Assembly: GCF_007829335.1 (NCBI RefSeq)
Contig: NZ_VIWO01000002.1
Coordinates: 124,001 to 188,000 of the forward strand
Origin: Chitinophaga polysaccharea
GTDB lineage: Bacteria > Bacteroidota > Bacteroidia > Chitinophagales > Chitinophagaceae
Direction: 5' to 3'
Length of the DNA stretch: 64,000 nucleotides
Of the stretch, positions 25,046 through 34,092 are shown piece after piece (the first letter of the stretch is position 1; each line of letters begins with the position of its first letter). The notes under the pieces were generated by a model that was not told where the DNA came from, did not search any database, and saw only the letters and a list, made by a program, of their open reading frames with translations. The translations under genes were made by a program, and so were the position numbers.

Positions 25046-25922
25046 ATGGTTGCAGGAAATCCCGCTGCTGGTCGTCATGGGCGCGCCTTTCGTGGTATAC
25101 CTATGCCTGCGGAGCCAACTGCCACCTACATTGCCATCGCACTACACGATTGGCGCAGATGGGAAGTGGATCGCCAATGCCTACATGTCGCCGCAGGGAA
25201 GCGTATGCGCCATGTTGATCGCCAGTCTCATTGTATATGCGGCGATGAGCATCCCTAGGTTTATAAACCCGCGAAAGCCCGGCGCCGACCGGCAAATTAA
25301 AGCCATCGGTCCTACTTTATATATCATGAAAGTAGCACTGGTGCTGCTGTTCACAGGTATCCCGATTTATGAAATGCTCGTAGGCGCTGGTAAATTATCT
25401 GCCGGAGGCTCTTCCATACTGGCTTACATCGGCGGCGCCGGGTTGCTGGTGCTATTGAATATCTTTATTTACCGGGTATACGCCATCATGTATAAATATG
25501 CCGATGAAAAACCGCTGGCGCGTAAATCCTATGTGGTTATCTGGGCCAGCACCCATGTGATAACGTCTATTGGTCCCCTTTGTATACTGCTGGCCGGTAT
25601 CCATGTCAACCCGGAACGAATGATCGCACAGTTTGTCCTGGTGTTTCTCGCCATTACCGGCAACCTGCTGTACAACGTGCGTCCCAACCGCTACCTGGGC
25701 ATCCGCACGCCCTGGACGCTCAGGAACGATATGGTATGGCGGAAAACACACCGGTTAGGAGGCATCCTGTTTTTCGTGTTTGGCACCCTGGGTTTTATCG
25801 CTACTTTAGTGTCCACCGGTTATCAGTCGCGCTACATCATGTTGACTGTCCTGGTCATTATCACGCTGATACCCATCATATATTCGTTTGTCCTCTATAG
25901 AAAATTAATTCATCAAGCTTAA
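25032..25922 (+). CDS. SdpI-family membrane protein (DUF1648 + SdpI)
   Basis: This 296-residue protein has about eight hydrophobic segments. The N-terminal block (PTLPSHYTIGADGKWI) is the DUF1648 signature. The C-terminal block (NVRPNRYLGIRTPWTLRND followed by WRKTHRLGG) is the SdpI hallmark. In Bacillus, SdpI gives immunity to the killing factor SDP and signals to SdpR; in other phyla its role is unclear. Translation is coupled to the SdpR-like regulator by a 14-nt overlap. No SdpC-like toxin gene is visible in the window. Confidence 0.88.
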   Translation: MKENKWLQEIPLLVVMGAPFVVYLCLRSQLPPTLPSHYTIGADGKWIANAYMSPQGSVCAMLIASLIVYAAMSIPRFINPRKPGADRQIKAIGPTLYIMKVALVLLFTGIPIYEMLVGAGKLSAGGSSILAYIGGAGLLVLLNIFIYRVYAIMYKYADEKPLARKSYVVIWASTHVITSIGPLCILLAGIHVNPERMIAQFVLVFLAITGNLLYNVRPNRYLGIRTPWTLRNDMVWRKTHRLGGILFFVFGTLGFIATLVSTGYQSRYIMLTVLVIITLIPIIYSFVLYRKLIHQA

Positions 25923-25926
25923 TACT

Positions 25927-27243
25927 ATGAAACGTTTATTAACCTTATTGATAGTAGGCTGCAGCCAAATGGCAACAGTATCTTATATACATGCTACCGC
26001 TCCATTACATCTTTCAGTTTCCGCGCCGTTGCATGACCAACAGCAAAAAGACAGCGTTGTCAGCTTCTTCTTTGAACAACTCGGCAAAGGTAACTGGGAG
26101 GCGGCCCGGGAGGCAGTGGATCCAGCGGTGAAGGACAAGCTGACCGCCGCCTTGCTCAACAGTACCTGGCAACAGCTGGAACTGGCATACGGAAAGTGGG
26201 TGGCATTCACCAACCAGCAAACAATTCCGGCCGACCGTATGCACGTGATACTCGCTGCCAATACCTTTGCCCGTGGATATATCACCTTTAAAGTGGCATT
26301 GAGCCAACAGCATAAGATAGCGGGATTTTTTATAGAAGAAGCCCGGACTAACGCGCCGGTATTACAATCCAATGAAAGCGCCGATTCCATCACCACGAAA
26401 GACGGTGGTATGCTCCATGGGACACTGACGCTGCCTCCGGGAAAAACAGCCGCACCTGTAGTGTTGATTATCGCCGGATCTGGTCCCACCGACCGCAATG
26501 GGAATAATGTGATGCTGCCGTTGCCCAACAGCGCTTCCTACCAGCAACTGGCAGCAGGCCTTGCCGCCAGCGGTATTGCCTCTCTGCGTTACGACAAGCG
26601 CAGAGTAGGAGAGAGCCAGGGATTTTCTATCCCGATAGATCAAACGACGCTCAACGAATTTACTACCGACGCCCTTGCCTGGGTGGACCATCTGCAGCAA
26701 GACAAGCGGTTTACCGGCGTTACTGTGATGGGCCATAGTGAAGGTTGCCTCATAGGTAGCAAGGTGGCTGGGGAAAGAAAGCTGCACCGGCTCATACTAC
26801 TCTGTCCCCCGGGAGAACCCATGAGCAAACTGCTGGCTATGCAATTAAAATCCCGCCTGAACGATTCGCTGAATCAGGAGCTGGATAATATCTTAGCCAC
26901 ACTGAGTAAAGGCAATAATCCTACCACGATACCCCGCGACCTGGGGATGCTCTTTGCCCCCTCCCTGTATAATTTCTGGAAAAGCACCTTTAAGTATGTG
27001 CCCTGTACTTTACTGGCCGCTGTAAAAACACCCATACTGCTGGTAGGCGGTTCAGCCGATGTGCAGGTGCCTCCAGCGCAACTGGATATCCTGCACCGCT
27101 GCAAGCCCACAGCCACTTTGCTGATGGTGCCAGGCATGACGCATACCCTGAAAAACAGTAATAATATTGGACCTGATAAAAATGCGCCCTTACCTTTGGT
27201 GCCGGAGTTAATGCCCGCATTGGTAGCATTTATTAAAAAATAA
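25927..27243 (+). CDS. Exported alpha/beta hydrolase with DUF3887 domain
   Basis: This 438-residue protein has a signal peptide (MKRLLTLLIVGCSQMATVSY). Residues about 40-130 form a DUF3887-like NTF2-fold domain (VVSFFFEQLGKGNWEAAREA). The rest is a serine hydrolase with VLIIAGSGPTDRNGNN as the oxyanion region, nucleophile Ser271 in MGHSEGCLIG, an acidic residue near GGSADVQVPP and His in PGMTHTLKN. It resembles the dienelactone-hydrolase/acyl-peptidase group of exported esterases. It starts 4 nt after the SdpI-like gene and may share its transcript. The substrate is unknown. Confidence 0.85.
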   Translation: MKRLLTLLIVGCSQMATVSYIHATAPLHLSVSAPLHDQQQKDSVVSFFFEQLGKGNWEAAREAVDPAVKDKLTAALLNSTWQQLELAYGKWVAFTNQQTIPADRMHVILAANTFARGYITFKVALSQQHKIAGFFIEEARTNAPVLQSNESADSITTKDGGMLHGTLTLPPGKTAAPVVLIIAGSGPTDRNGNNVMLPLPNSASYQQLAAGLAASGIASLRYDKRRVGESQGFSIPIDQTTLNEFTTDALAWVDHLQQDKRFTGVTVMGHSEGCLIGSKVAGERKLHRLILLCPPGEPMSKLLAMQLKSRLNDSLNQELDNILATLSKGNNPTTIPRDLGMLFAPSLYNFWKSTFKYVPCTLLAAVKTPILLVGGSADVQVPPAQLDILHRCKPTATLLMVPGMTHTLKNSNNIGPDKNAPLPLVPELMPALVAFIKK

Positions 27244-27335
27244 TCTCAAAATTATTTTTCATTGGCATAGGGGGATTTTTCAGGTAAGGTGTATTAAAGG
27301 TATAACAGCAAAGAGCGTTGCATCTGCCACTGGAA

Positions 27336-27872
27336 ATGGAGCAAAGTCATGACAAACTGGTTTCACTTGTAGAACACTACTTTCATACCTACTATGAAAG
27401 CCTGCACCGCTATGCCTTTACGATCCTGAAAGACAACGAGCAGGCAAAAGACGCAGTACAGGCGGTGTTCCTGAAACTATGGGAGAAAAGGAGTACGATC
27501 GACAAAGAGCAATCTGTAAAATCGTATCTCTATACAGCCGTATACAATTATTGCCTGAATGTAAAACGGCACGATAAAGTGAAAGACCGCTATGCTGCGG
27601 AAAGCAACGTAACCGGTGATGACAGCAATCAGCTGGTCAGCAAAGAAATCAGTCAGCGTATCATGGGAGAGATAGCTGCGCTGCCTCCGCAATGCCAGCT
27701 AATCTTTACTAAAAGCCGCTTTGAAGGAAAAAAATATGCTACCATCGCAGCCGAAATGAACCTGTCGGTAAAAACGGTAGAAGCTCAAATGGGCAAAGCA
27801 TTGAAAATTTTACGGGAAAAATTGGGAGATTTAATTATTATCCTGGTAATCATTTTTTCCCGGTATAGCTAA
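27336..27872 (+). CDS. ECF-type RNA polymerase sigma factor
   Basis: This 178-residue sigma-70 family protein has region 2 (LHRYAFTILKDNEQAKDAVQ and VFLKLWEKR) and region 4 (ALPPQCQLIFTKSRFEGKKY and IAAEMNLSVKTVEAQMGKAL). It is the first gene of a compact trio with a FecR anti-sigma factor (11 nt downstream) and an STN-domain protein. Bacteroidota trios of this kind usually control uptake of a glycan or siderophore. The C-terminal tail is unusually hydrophobic (LIIILVIIF). The ATG at 27336 is preferred over an upstream TTG. Confidence 0.9.
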   Translation: MEQSHDKLVSLVEHYFHTYYESLHRYAFTILKDNEQAKDAVQAVFLKLWEKRSTIDKEQSVKSYLYTAVYNYCLNVKRHDKVKDRYAAESNVTGDDSNQLVSKEISQRIMGEIAALPPQCQLIFTKSRFEGKKYATIAAEMNLSVKTVEAQMGKALKILREKLGDLIIILVIIFSRYS

Positions 27873-27883
27873 CACTATTAACG

Positions 27884-28870
27884 ATGAATAGTCCCGGTCA
27901 CATACAAGTAGATGAGGAAGTACTGGCTAAGTACCTTTCCGGAGAAGCATCTCCGGAAGAAGCCATGGCTGTGGATAATTGGGTGAAGGCAGATGATGGG
28001 AACCGGCGCCTGTTTGAACAGGCTATGAAAGTATGGGAGGGCGCCAACGCCGGCCCTTCCTGGCAGCTTCCTGATCCGCAAATCACTTTAACTGCTATCC
28101 GCGCACAGGCGCCGGTAAAATCCTCCGGCGGGATAAAAGCGATCCGCTGGAGTATTGCCGCTGCTGTACTGTTGCTGTTGGGCGCCACCGGCCTGTATGT
28201 GGGCTGGCAAAAGAAAAACACCGGGCAACCGTTACTGGCACTAATCACCCGAACAGCACAGGATACCCAGCTACAGGATACATTACCGGATCATTCACTG
28301 GCTGCTATCCAGCCAGGCAGCACGATTGCTTACGCCCGCGGTTTCTCCGGCGCCACCCGGGAAGTACAACTGACAGGTAATGCCACCTTCGATGTAACTT
28401 CCAACCCCGCTAAACCGTTTAGGGTGCGTGTGGGAGATATCCAGGTGCAGGTATTGGGTACGGTATTCCGGGTGTGGGAAGACAGTCAGTTCATCAGGGT
28501 AAAGGTAAATACGGGTGCGGTAAAAATGTACAGGAACGAAGATGGTATTGTTGTGAAAGCAGGACAAACAGGCAGCTACGATAAAGCTTTTCACCGCTTC
28601 GTCACCGATTCCATCCCGGCTGTGGGAGCGCCGCTGCAATCTTTTACCTTTACCAATGCCAGCCTGAAAGATATTGTCACACAGCTGGAAAAAGCCTATG
28701 GTATACGTGTGGTATTTAAAAATAAAAAACTGGAAGCCTGTACCATGAGCAGTTCTTTCGATAATAAAACGAAGGAATTTATTTTTGATGTTATCTCAAT
28801 TACGTTGAATGTTCAATGCAGGATCGAAAAAGATACGGTGTATATCAGTGGTAAGGGATGTAATGAATAA
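27884..28870 (+). CDS. FecR-type anti-sigma factor
   Basis: This 328-residue inner-membrane protein has a cytoplasmic N-terminal part (VLAKYLSGEASPEEAMAVDNW), one transmembrane helix (SIAAAVLLLLGATGLYVGW), a periplasmic FecR domain (GFSGATREVQLTGNATFDV and VQVLGTVFRVWED) and a C-terminal secretin/STN-like domain (FTNASLKDIVTQLEKAYGI). It should hold the upstream sigma factor inactive until a signal from an outer-membrane transducer arrives. Its stop overlaps the start of the STN-barrel gene by 8 nt, which suggests coupled synthesis. Confidence 0.9.
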   Translation: MNSPGHIQVDEEVLAKYLSGEASPEEAMAVDNWVKADDGNRRLFEQAMKVWEGANAGPSWQLPDPQITLTAIRAQAPVKSSGGIKAIRWSIAAAVLLLLGATGLYVGWQKKNTGQPLLALITRTAQDTQLQDTLPDHSLAAIQPGSTIAYARGFSGATREVQLTGNATFDVTSNPAKPFRVRVGDIQVQVLGTVFRVWEDSQFIRVKVNTGAVKMYRNEDGIVVKAGQTGSYDKAFHRFVTDSIPAVGAPLQSFTFTNASLKDIVTQLEKAYGIRVVFKNKKLEACTMSSSFDNKTKEFIFDVISITLNVQCRIEKDTVYISGKGCNE

Positions 28871-30221
28871 TATTGGCCGCTGCATCATAGTTGTGTTAAT
28901 CGCCCTGGCAGCCGCCAGCCCCGTCAACGCACAAAGAAAAGTAAACCTGCAAGAGCAGGTGATGCTTCCGGGAACGGCCCTCCGGTTTGATTCGCTGTTG
29001 GGTATAGTCAGCCGGCAGACAGGTGCACGCTTTTCTCTCAACACGCGCAAATTTCCGCCGGGCCGTATTGTCCGCCTGGGTAGCGGCGCCAGGTCTATGG
29101 CAAAGCTACTGGCGGAAATCAGGCAATATACCGGTATATACTATACGATTTTGGGCGAACACATTATTTTCATCGATAATCCACCTCCTGGTGCTAAACC
29201 TGTGCTGGCACATCCAGCAACGAAAATAACCGCTAAGGTGAAAGCACCAGCCCCTCTTATTACCCCATGGCGTCAACAGTTACATACGCTGCCTCCACGA
29301 TATCCTTCTCTTGCTATACCTACCAACTTTGATACGGCCATAAATTTTTTCATGACAGATACCGCATGGGCGCTTTCAAAAAAAGATTCCACCCTTGGCC
29401 GTCTACATACGCCAGCAGATAGTGCCAGGCAACTGACCGTAACAGGCGGATGGTCCTGGCATCCGGGAGGGCATTGGAAGAAAGAGACGGACTCCTCTCA
29501 GTATATTCCCGTTACGGTATCTGGAAAAGATACCGCTACCGACAAAACAAAACCACCAATAACCGATAAAGCCAGGACAACTGCTACCGGTAAAACCAGC
29601 GCGCTACAATCATGGTTGCAGGAAATTTTTGCCAGCCACTATCAGCGCCCGGCTTCAATGAAAGGGAATGGAAGTAGCGAACGACGCCCCTTTGCCTTCC
29701 TGCTCAACGCCGGCGTATCGGCAGATGAAATGAATTATGTAAACCCCACCTTGCAATTGGGATTTCCTTTCCTGTATGGCATCGGCTCCTGGAGCAGCAA
29801 CTTTAGCAATTCCAGCCTGCGCTGGGGTGCAGGTACCTCCGTACGCCTGCCGGATGATTGGCGATTACACCTGCAAGGTACTACCGGCCAGCTCAAACAA
29901 TCCTGGGACACCATGACGTTAGTCTCCACCATGAAAGTGCAACACTTGAAACTGGCACTGATAGCTGAAAAAAAATTGGGCAATCATTTTAGCCTGCAGG
30001 GGGGATTATCCTTTAATCGTATGCTCACGCGCTATTATGATTTCAATGGCCAATTCCAGGCGCTGGATAAATCGGCTATGGAAGCGATGAGCACCTATTT
30101 TTCGTTGCCCAAACCACCCTATACGCTCAGCGATAACTATGGCAGCAACGGAAATGTGAAGACCTGGATAGGCTTTCAGCTGGGCATATTTTATAACATG
30201 AATTTACCAAAACGGAAGTAA
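28863..30221 (+). CDS. STN-domain protein with small beta-barrel-like C-terminus
   Basis: This 452-residue protein has a signal peptide (ending AAASPVNAQ). Next comes an STN domain at residues about 30-105 (ALRFDSLLGIVSRQTGARFS, ending TILGEHIIFID), then a long low-complexity linker rich in Pro, Thr and Lys. The C-terminal half of about 220 residues has alternating strands (FAFLLNAGVSADEMNYVN, then HLKLALIAEKKLGNHFSLQG) and ends in FQLGIFYNMN, like an OmpA-size barrel. In sigma/FecR systems the STN domain of the receptor talks to FecR. Here no plug or TonB-receptor barrel is present, so this protein may act as a receptor-free transducer. The function is inferred. Confidence 0.75.
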   Translation: MNNIGRCIIVVLIALAAASPVNAQRKVNLQEQVMLPGTALRFDSLLGIVSRQTGARFSLNTRKFPPGRIVRLGSGARSMAKLLAEIRQYTGIYYTILGEHIIFIDNPPPGAKPVLAHPATKITAKVKAPAPLITPWRQQLHTLPPRYPSLAIPTNFDTAINFFMTDTAWALSKKDSTLGRLHTPADSARQLTVTGGWSWHPGGHWKKETDSSQYIPVTVSGKDTATDKTKPPITDKARTTATGKTSALQSWLQEIFASHYQRPASMKGNGSSERRPFAFLLNAGVSADEMNYVNPTLQLGFPFLYGIGSWSSNFSNSSLRWGAGTSVRLPDDWRLHLQGTTGQLKQSWDTMTLVSTMKVQHLKLALIAEKKLGNHFSLQGGLSFNRMLTRYYDFNGQFQALDKSAMEAMSTYFSLPKPPYTLSDNYGSNGNVKTWIGFQLGIFYNMNLPKRK

Positions 30222-30309
30222 GGGTTTTTCGTTAGCCCTGTGTAGTAAGTAATGCCAGGTAACCTGACGATAGTCAGGATACCGATTATTCATTTAAAGA
30301 AGCATTACT

Positions 30310-31089
30310 ATGATAGCATTATTGAAAACGGCCGAACGGATCAACAACACTTCTTTTGTAAATAACTACGTTTTTCAGCGGCATGTATTTGCCTACCAGG
30401 TTATTCCGATGGAGTACCTGCTACACAAGCAGGTATTGGAACTCGGCTGTGGGGAGGGATACAGCCTGGATTTGCTGGCAAGTCACACGGCCCATTACCG
30501 GGCAGTCGATAAAAAGAAACCACCCGCCGCACTTCCCGCCAATGCTTCTTTTCAAACCTGCCATCTGCCATACCTGATGGGCATTGCTGACAACAGCTAT
30601 GATACAGTGATCTGTTTCCAGGTAATAGAACATATCCGCGATGATCATGCATTATTGCGGGAAATAAAACGTGTATTGAAACCCGGTGGCCGCCTGTTGC
30701 TGACCACGCCGAATAAATACATGTCGCTGAGCCGCAACCCGTTTCATGTGCGGGAATACCTGCCATCCGCCATGCAGGCGCTGGTGGGGGTGCACTTCCC
30801 GCAGGCCACGGTAGCAGGTATTTATGGCAATAATACAGTGATGAGTTATTACAGAGAAAATAAACGACACTTCGATGCCCTGACCCGGTTCGATATTTTC
30901 CGGCTGCAATACAGGCTGCCAGCCTTTTTGCTGAAAGGCCCCTACACGTTATTAAATAACATCAACCGCTATTTCCTGTTGAGAAAAATAGAAGATGTAA
31001 CGGTGAATATTCGTCACAACGATTTTTACCTCCAGGACCTGGATCAGCATTGCCTGGATTATTTTGTTACTGCGGTAAAAGAAGGTTAG
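30310..31089 (+). CDS. Class I SAM-dependent methyltransferase
   Basis: This 259-residue protein has the glycine-rich SAM loop LELGCGEGYSLDLLA at about residue 43. It is followed by AVDKKKPP, YDTVICFQVIEHIRDDHALL and LKPGGRLLLTTPNKYM, all standard for Methyltransf_11-type enzymes. The C-terminal region, with YFLLRKIEDVTVNIRHNDFY, may form a substrate lid. No signal peptide is seen. Its 3' end overlaps the convergent molybdopterin oxidoreductase gene by 4 nt. The methyl acceptor cannot be told; a lipid or quinone precursor is possible. Confidence 0.87.
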   Translation: MIALLKTAERINNTSFVNNYVFQRHVFAYQVIPMEYLLHKQVLELGCGEGYSLDLLASHTAHYRAVDKKKPPAALPANASFQTCHLPYLMGIADNSYDTVICFQVIEHIRDDHALLREIKRVLKPGGRLLLTTPNKYMSLSRNPFHVREYLPSAMQALVGVHFPQATVAGIYGNNTVMSYYRENKRHFDALTRFDIFRLQYRLPAFLLKGPYTLLNNINRYFLLRKIEDVTVNIRHNDFYLQDLDQHCLDYFVTAVKEG

Positions 31090-31778
31090 CTGTAACGATC
31101 ATTCCTCCAGGGATAGGCGGTGTTGGAATAACCCCGCTCTTCCCAGAATCCCAGGGTGTTGGCGGTTAAAAATTCAATGCGGTGGATCCATTTTGTGCCT
31201 TTCCATGCATATAATTCGGGGGTAATCATTCGCACCGGGCCGCCGTGTTCCCTGGGCAGCGGGGCATTTTCTACAGTATGTGCCAACAGCACGTCCGGTT
31301 TTAATGCTTCCTCCAGGGACACGTTGGTGGTATAGTCGTCATACCCATAACACAAAATATGTGTAGCGTTTTCCACTGGTTGCACCAGGGCTGCCAGGTC
31401 GAGCAGGCGTACGCCTTTCCAGTGCATACCGAGTTTCGACCAGCTGGTAACACAGTGAAAATCTGATATATCCTCCGTTTGAGGCAGGGCCAGGAAGTCG
31501 TCCCAGGTAAGCGTCGTAGGATGCTCCACGGCGCCGTCCAATATTAGTCGCCACGCCGTTAACGATATCTCCGGTTCAATACCCAGGTCCAACACCGGCC
31601 ATTTATGGGTAATGGTTTGGCCTACCGGTAATTCCGGCATACCATGCCGGTTGAGTTTACCGCTGCCCTGAGGCCGGTTGTCTGCCACCGATGGGGTTAG
31701 CCGCATCTTCTCTTCAAAGCGGGATTTTAGTTTCATTCTCGCTTCTACAATGCGTTTCAGTTTGTCAGCCGCTTCCAT
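31086..31778 (-). CDS. Sulfite-oxidase-like molybdopterin oxidoreductase
   Basis: This 230-residue protein of the oxidoreductase molybdopterin-binding family is compact, like the catalytic domain alone. The Mo-ligand cysteine is Cys109 in DFHCVTSWSKLGMHWKGV. Other marks are HILCYGYDDYTTNV, LPREHGGPVRMITPELYAWKG and KWIHRIEFL. Unlike MsrP/YedY it has no twin-arginine signal peptide, so it may act in the cytoplasm, or the start is wrong. The ATG at 31778 is preferred over one at 31814. The substrate, whether sulfite, a sulfoxide or another compound, is unknown. Confidence 0.85.
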   Translation of the reverse strand: MEAADKLKRIVEARMKLKSRFEEKMRLTPSVADNRPQGSGKLNRHGMPELPVGQTITHKWPVLDLGIEPEISLTAWRLILDGAVEHPTTLTWDDFLALPQTEDISDFHCVTSWSKLGMHWKGVRLLDLAALVQPVENATHILCYGYDDYTTNVSLEEALKPDVLLAHTVENAPLPREHGGPVRMITPELYAWKGTKWIHRIEFLTANTLGFWEERGYSNTAYPWRNDRYS

Positions 31779-31859
31779 AAAATAAAATATTACATGAAGG
31801 TACGCATTTACCACTGGCCCCAGAATGTTTGAATTTTTGTAAAGAATTTTATACTTTGT

Positions 31860-32945
31860 ATGGACAAATTGTTGATTGTTCAGACAAGTTGGGGCTATTC
31901 CATTGATTTAAATGTGTGCGTTATGATTTTTTTTCAGACATTATTCCACGAAATTATCGGCTTCTTAGGGATATCCAGGTTGATAGAGATTTGTAAAACC
32001 GGCGATTATAAGGTGTTATTGACGCTCAACGGGATCTTTTCCGTGATTTCTCCGCTCATACCTTTTTTGTTGCTGCTGGAAATAGGCAGGGCAATATTTT
32101 ATAAGCGCTTCAAAATAGAGGACTACAAAATGCCCTTCTTTATTTTTGTAGCCAACCGCTTTATCTCCCGCTTTATTTCTATTGCGGCTGTGGCGTTCTG
32201 CATTGGCGTACTGGAGAAATATGCGCTCTTCGGCACTTCCCTCAAATGGTATTGGTTTATTTATGGCTACGTGATATGGGAATTCTCTCATTTTATTTAT
32301 CATTACTTTGGCCATAAAGTGCGCCTGTTCTGGTGTTTGCACTCTACTCACCATGCGCCGGAAACCATGAACTTATCGGTGACTTATGCGCACTTTTTCC
32401 TGGAGGCGCCTTATGCAGATGTGGTTCGCACGAGTATCTGCATACTGATGGGCGTAAACCCGCCGCTGTTGTTTATCATCATGTTTATCGACGGCACCTG
32501 GGGCGCATTTATCCATGTGGGAGAAAACCTGATCAAAGATGGCCGCCTGGGCTTCCTGAACAATATTATTCTCACGCCTTCCCACCACCGGGTACATCAT
32601 GCTAAAAACCCGCTGTACATGGATACCAACTTCTGCAACCTACTCAATATATGGGATAAGGTGTTTGGTACTTTTCAGCATGAAAAGCGGGAGATGAAGA
32701 TTGAATACGGGATATCACGCGATGTGAATCCCAATAATTTCCTGGATGTTTACTTTGGGGAGCTATATGGCTTATGGAAAGACATGGTAAAAGCGCCGGG
32801 GATTAAAAACAAGTTGCTGTATATCGTGATGCCTCCGGGCTGGAGCCATACCGGCGAACATAAAACCGCCAGGGTGGTGAAACGCGCCTGGGTGGAGGAA
32901 AATAAAGAATCAGTTCATCTGGTCAAAGAGGTAGTAGAGGGGTGA
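31860..32945 (+). CDS. Sterol desaturase/fatty acid hydroxylase family membrane enzyme
   Basis: This 361-residue integral membrane protein has four to five hydrophobic segments. It carries the three histidine clusters of the family: HFIYHYFGHK, HSTHHAPE and HHRVHHAKN. These bind a di-iron centre that hydroxylates or desaturates lipids. An additional in-frame ATG at 31923 (MIFFQTLFHEIIGF) could be the true start. Its end overlaps the convergent metallophosphoesterase gene by 36 nt. A second, shorter family member lies at 56567, so the genome keeps at least two lipid-modifying enzymes of this type. Confidence 0.88.
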   Translation: MDKLLIVQTSWGYSIDLNVCVMIFFQTLFHEIIGFLGISRLIEICKTGDYKVLLTLNGIFSVISPLIPFLLLLEIGRAIFYKRFKIEDYKMPFFIFVANRFISRFISIAAVAFCIGVLEKYALFGTSLKWYWFIYGYVIWEFSHFIYHYFGHKVRLFWCLHSTHHAPETMNLSVTYAHFFLEAPYADVVRTSICILMGVNPPLLFIIMFIDGTWGAFIHVGENLIKDGRLGFLNNIILTPSHHRVHHAKNPLYMDTNFCNLLNIWDKVFGTFQHEKREMKIEYGISRDVNPNNFLDVYFGELYGLWKDMVKAPGIKNKLLYIVMPPGWSHTGEHKTARVVKRAWVEENKESVHLVKEVVEG

Positions 32946-33995
32946 TTCTTCCAGGACCGTGCGGATATCATTTTTCCATTTCACCAGGCGGATAAATCCA
33001 TCTGCTATTTCAATGCCGGTAATGTCGCCATCACTAAAGCAGCAGCAGCCGGTATTGAAGTAGGAGGGATGCGCCATAGTTTTCACAACTTGTTTACCTG
33101 CATATTCGGCCCTCCGGGCCTGTAATGCCTGTTGTAAAACGTGTACGGCCGCGGTGTCTCCCTGGCTTTGGGCTTTTTCCAATTGCTTTGTCAGCCGGTC
33201 TATATGATCCAATGAGGCAAACACCGGTTTATGTGTATGCCCTGAAACCAGGAGCGTTTTTTGGTAGTTTTTGCTCCACTCATACATCAGGCTATTGTGC
33301 CGGTCGGCCAGATCGTAGCTATCGGAAAGGGTGTCCATACGAACATTAAAATACCGCTGCACCGGGGTCCAGATAGCGGCAACAAACCATTTGCTGAAAG
33401 CATTGCCGTCGCTCCGCAAATCGCCCTGGTGGCCATGTGTGAGGAAAATACGATAGGTTTGTTCCCGGTAGCTGGTTTGAAGGATAAGGCCCTCGTATAC
33501 CTTCAGTTTCCTGCCGAATATGGGTTTCAGGAACTGCTGCCGGGGAACGGCATACCGCCACTCCAGGTCGTGATTACCAAAAATCCGGAAATACTTTTTT
33601 TCCTGTAAAAAACGGGCTTCTGCCGTAAGTGTAACCTGGTTGGCGGCCAATACCTTCGTGGGCGTACATTCCCACAGTTCTTCGCAGTCGCCCAAGTTAA
33701 TAAATGTGAATTGTTGCGCCCCGTAATGCTGCAAGGCAGCCAGGTAGCTGGACTCTGCGCTCATGAAGTCATCAGCGCCATCTTTTCCGCCTTTATGCTG
33801 ATCGGAGAAAATGATAAAACGCGATTGCTCCATATCAAAAGGCAGCACCAGTCCCTTTTGGCGCCGGCCTGCGAGAATAGCTTCGTGTAGTGCCGACAGG
33901 GAACTGAATACCTGTTGCCGGTCAGGACTGGATGAAAACCTGGTGGAAAGCCAGATCACCGGGCGTTGTAACAATCGTTTTAACGGGTTAGACAC
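32910..33995 (-). CDS. Metallophosphoesterase
   Basis: This 361-residue protein, from a GTG start at 33995, carries the calcineurin-like set: FIIFSDQHKGGKDGADDF, INLGDCEELWE, RIFGNHDLEWRY, FLTHGHQGDLRSD and LVSGHTHKPVFASL. These coordinate a two-metal centre that cleaves phosphate esters. The insert with RRAEYAGKQVVKTMAHP and the ending FNTGCCCFSDGDITGIEIA are typical of a Bacteroidota subgroup. No signal peptide is seen. The natural substrate is unknown. Confidence 0.9.
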   Translation of the reverse strand: MSNPLKRLLQRPVIWLSTRFSSSPDRQQVFSSLSALHEAILAGRRQKGLVLPFDMEQSRFIIFSDQHKGGKDGADDFMSAESSYLAALQHYGAQQFTFINLGDCEELWECTPTKVLAANQVTLTAEARFLQEKKYFRIFGNHDLEWRYAVPRQQFLKPIFGRKLKVYEGLILQTSYREQTYRIFLTHGHQGDLRSDGNAFSKWFVAAIWTPVQRYFNVRMDTLSDSYDLADRHNSLMYEWSKNYQKTLLVSGHTHKPVFASLDHIDRLTKQLEKAQSQGDTAAVHVLQQALQARRAEYAGKQVVKTMAHPSYFNTGCCCFSDGDITGIEIADGFIRLVKWKNDIRTVLEESPLYYLFDQMN

Positions 33996-34092
33996 GCTTC
34001 GTTGACTTTAGGGATAGTAATAGCGCTGGTTCCCCGTCCTTGAGGAGGAACGATGCGTGGAAAATAGTGACAGGTTGCCGATGGTTAACGGC

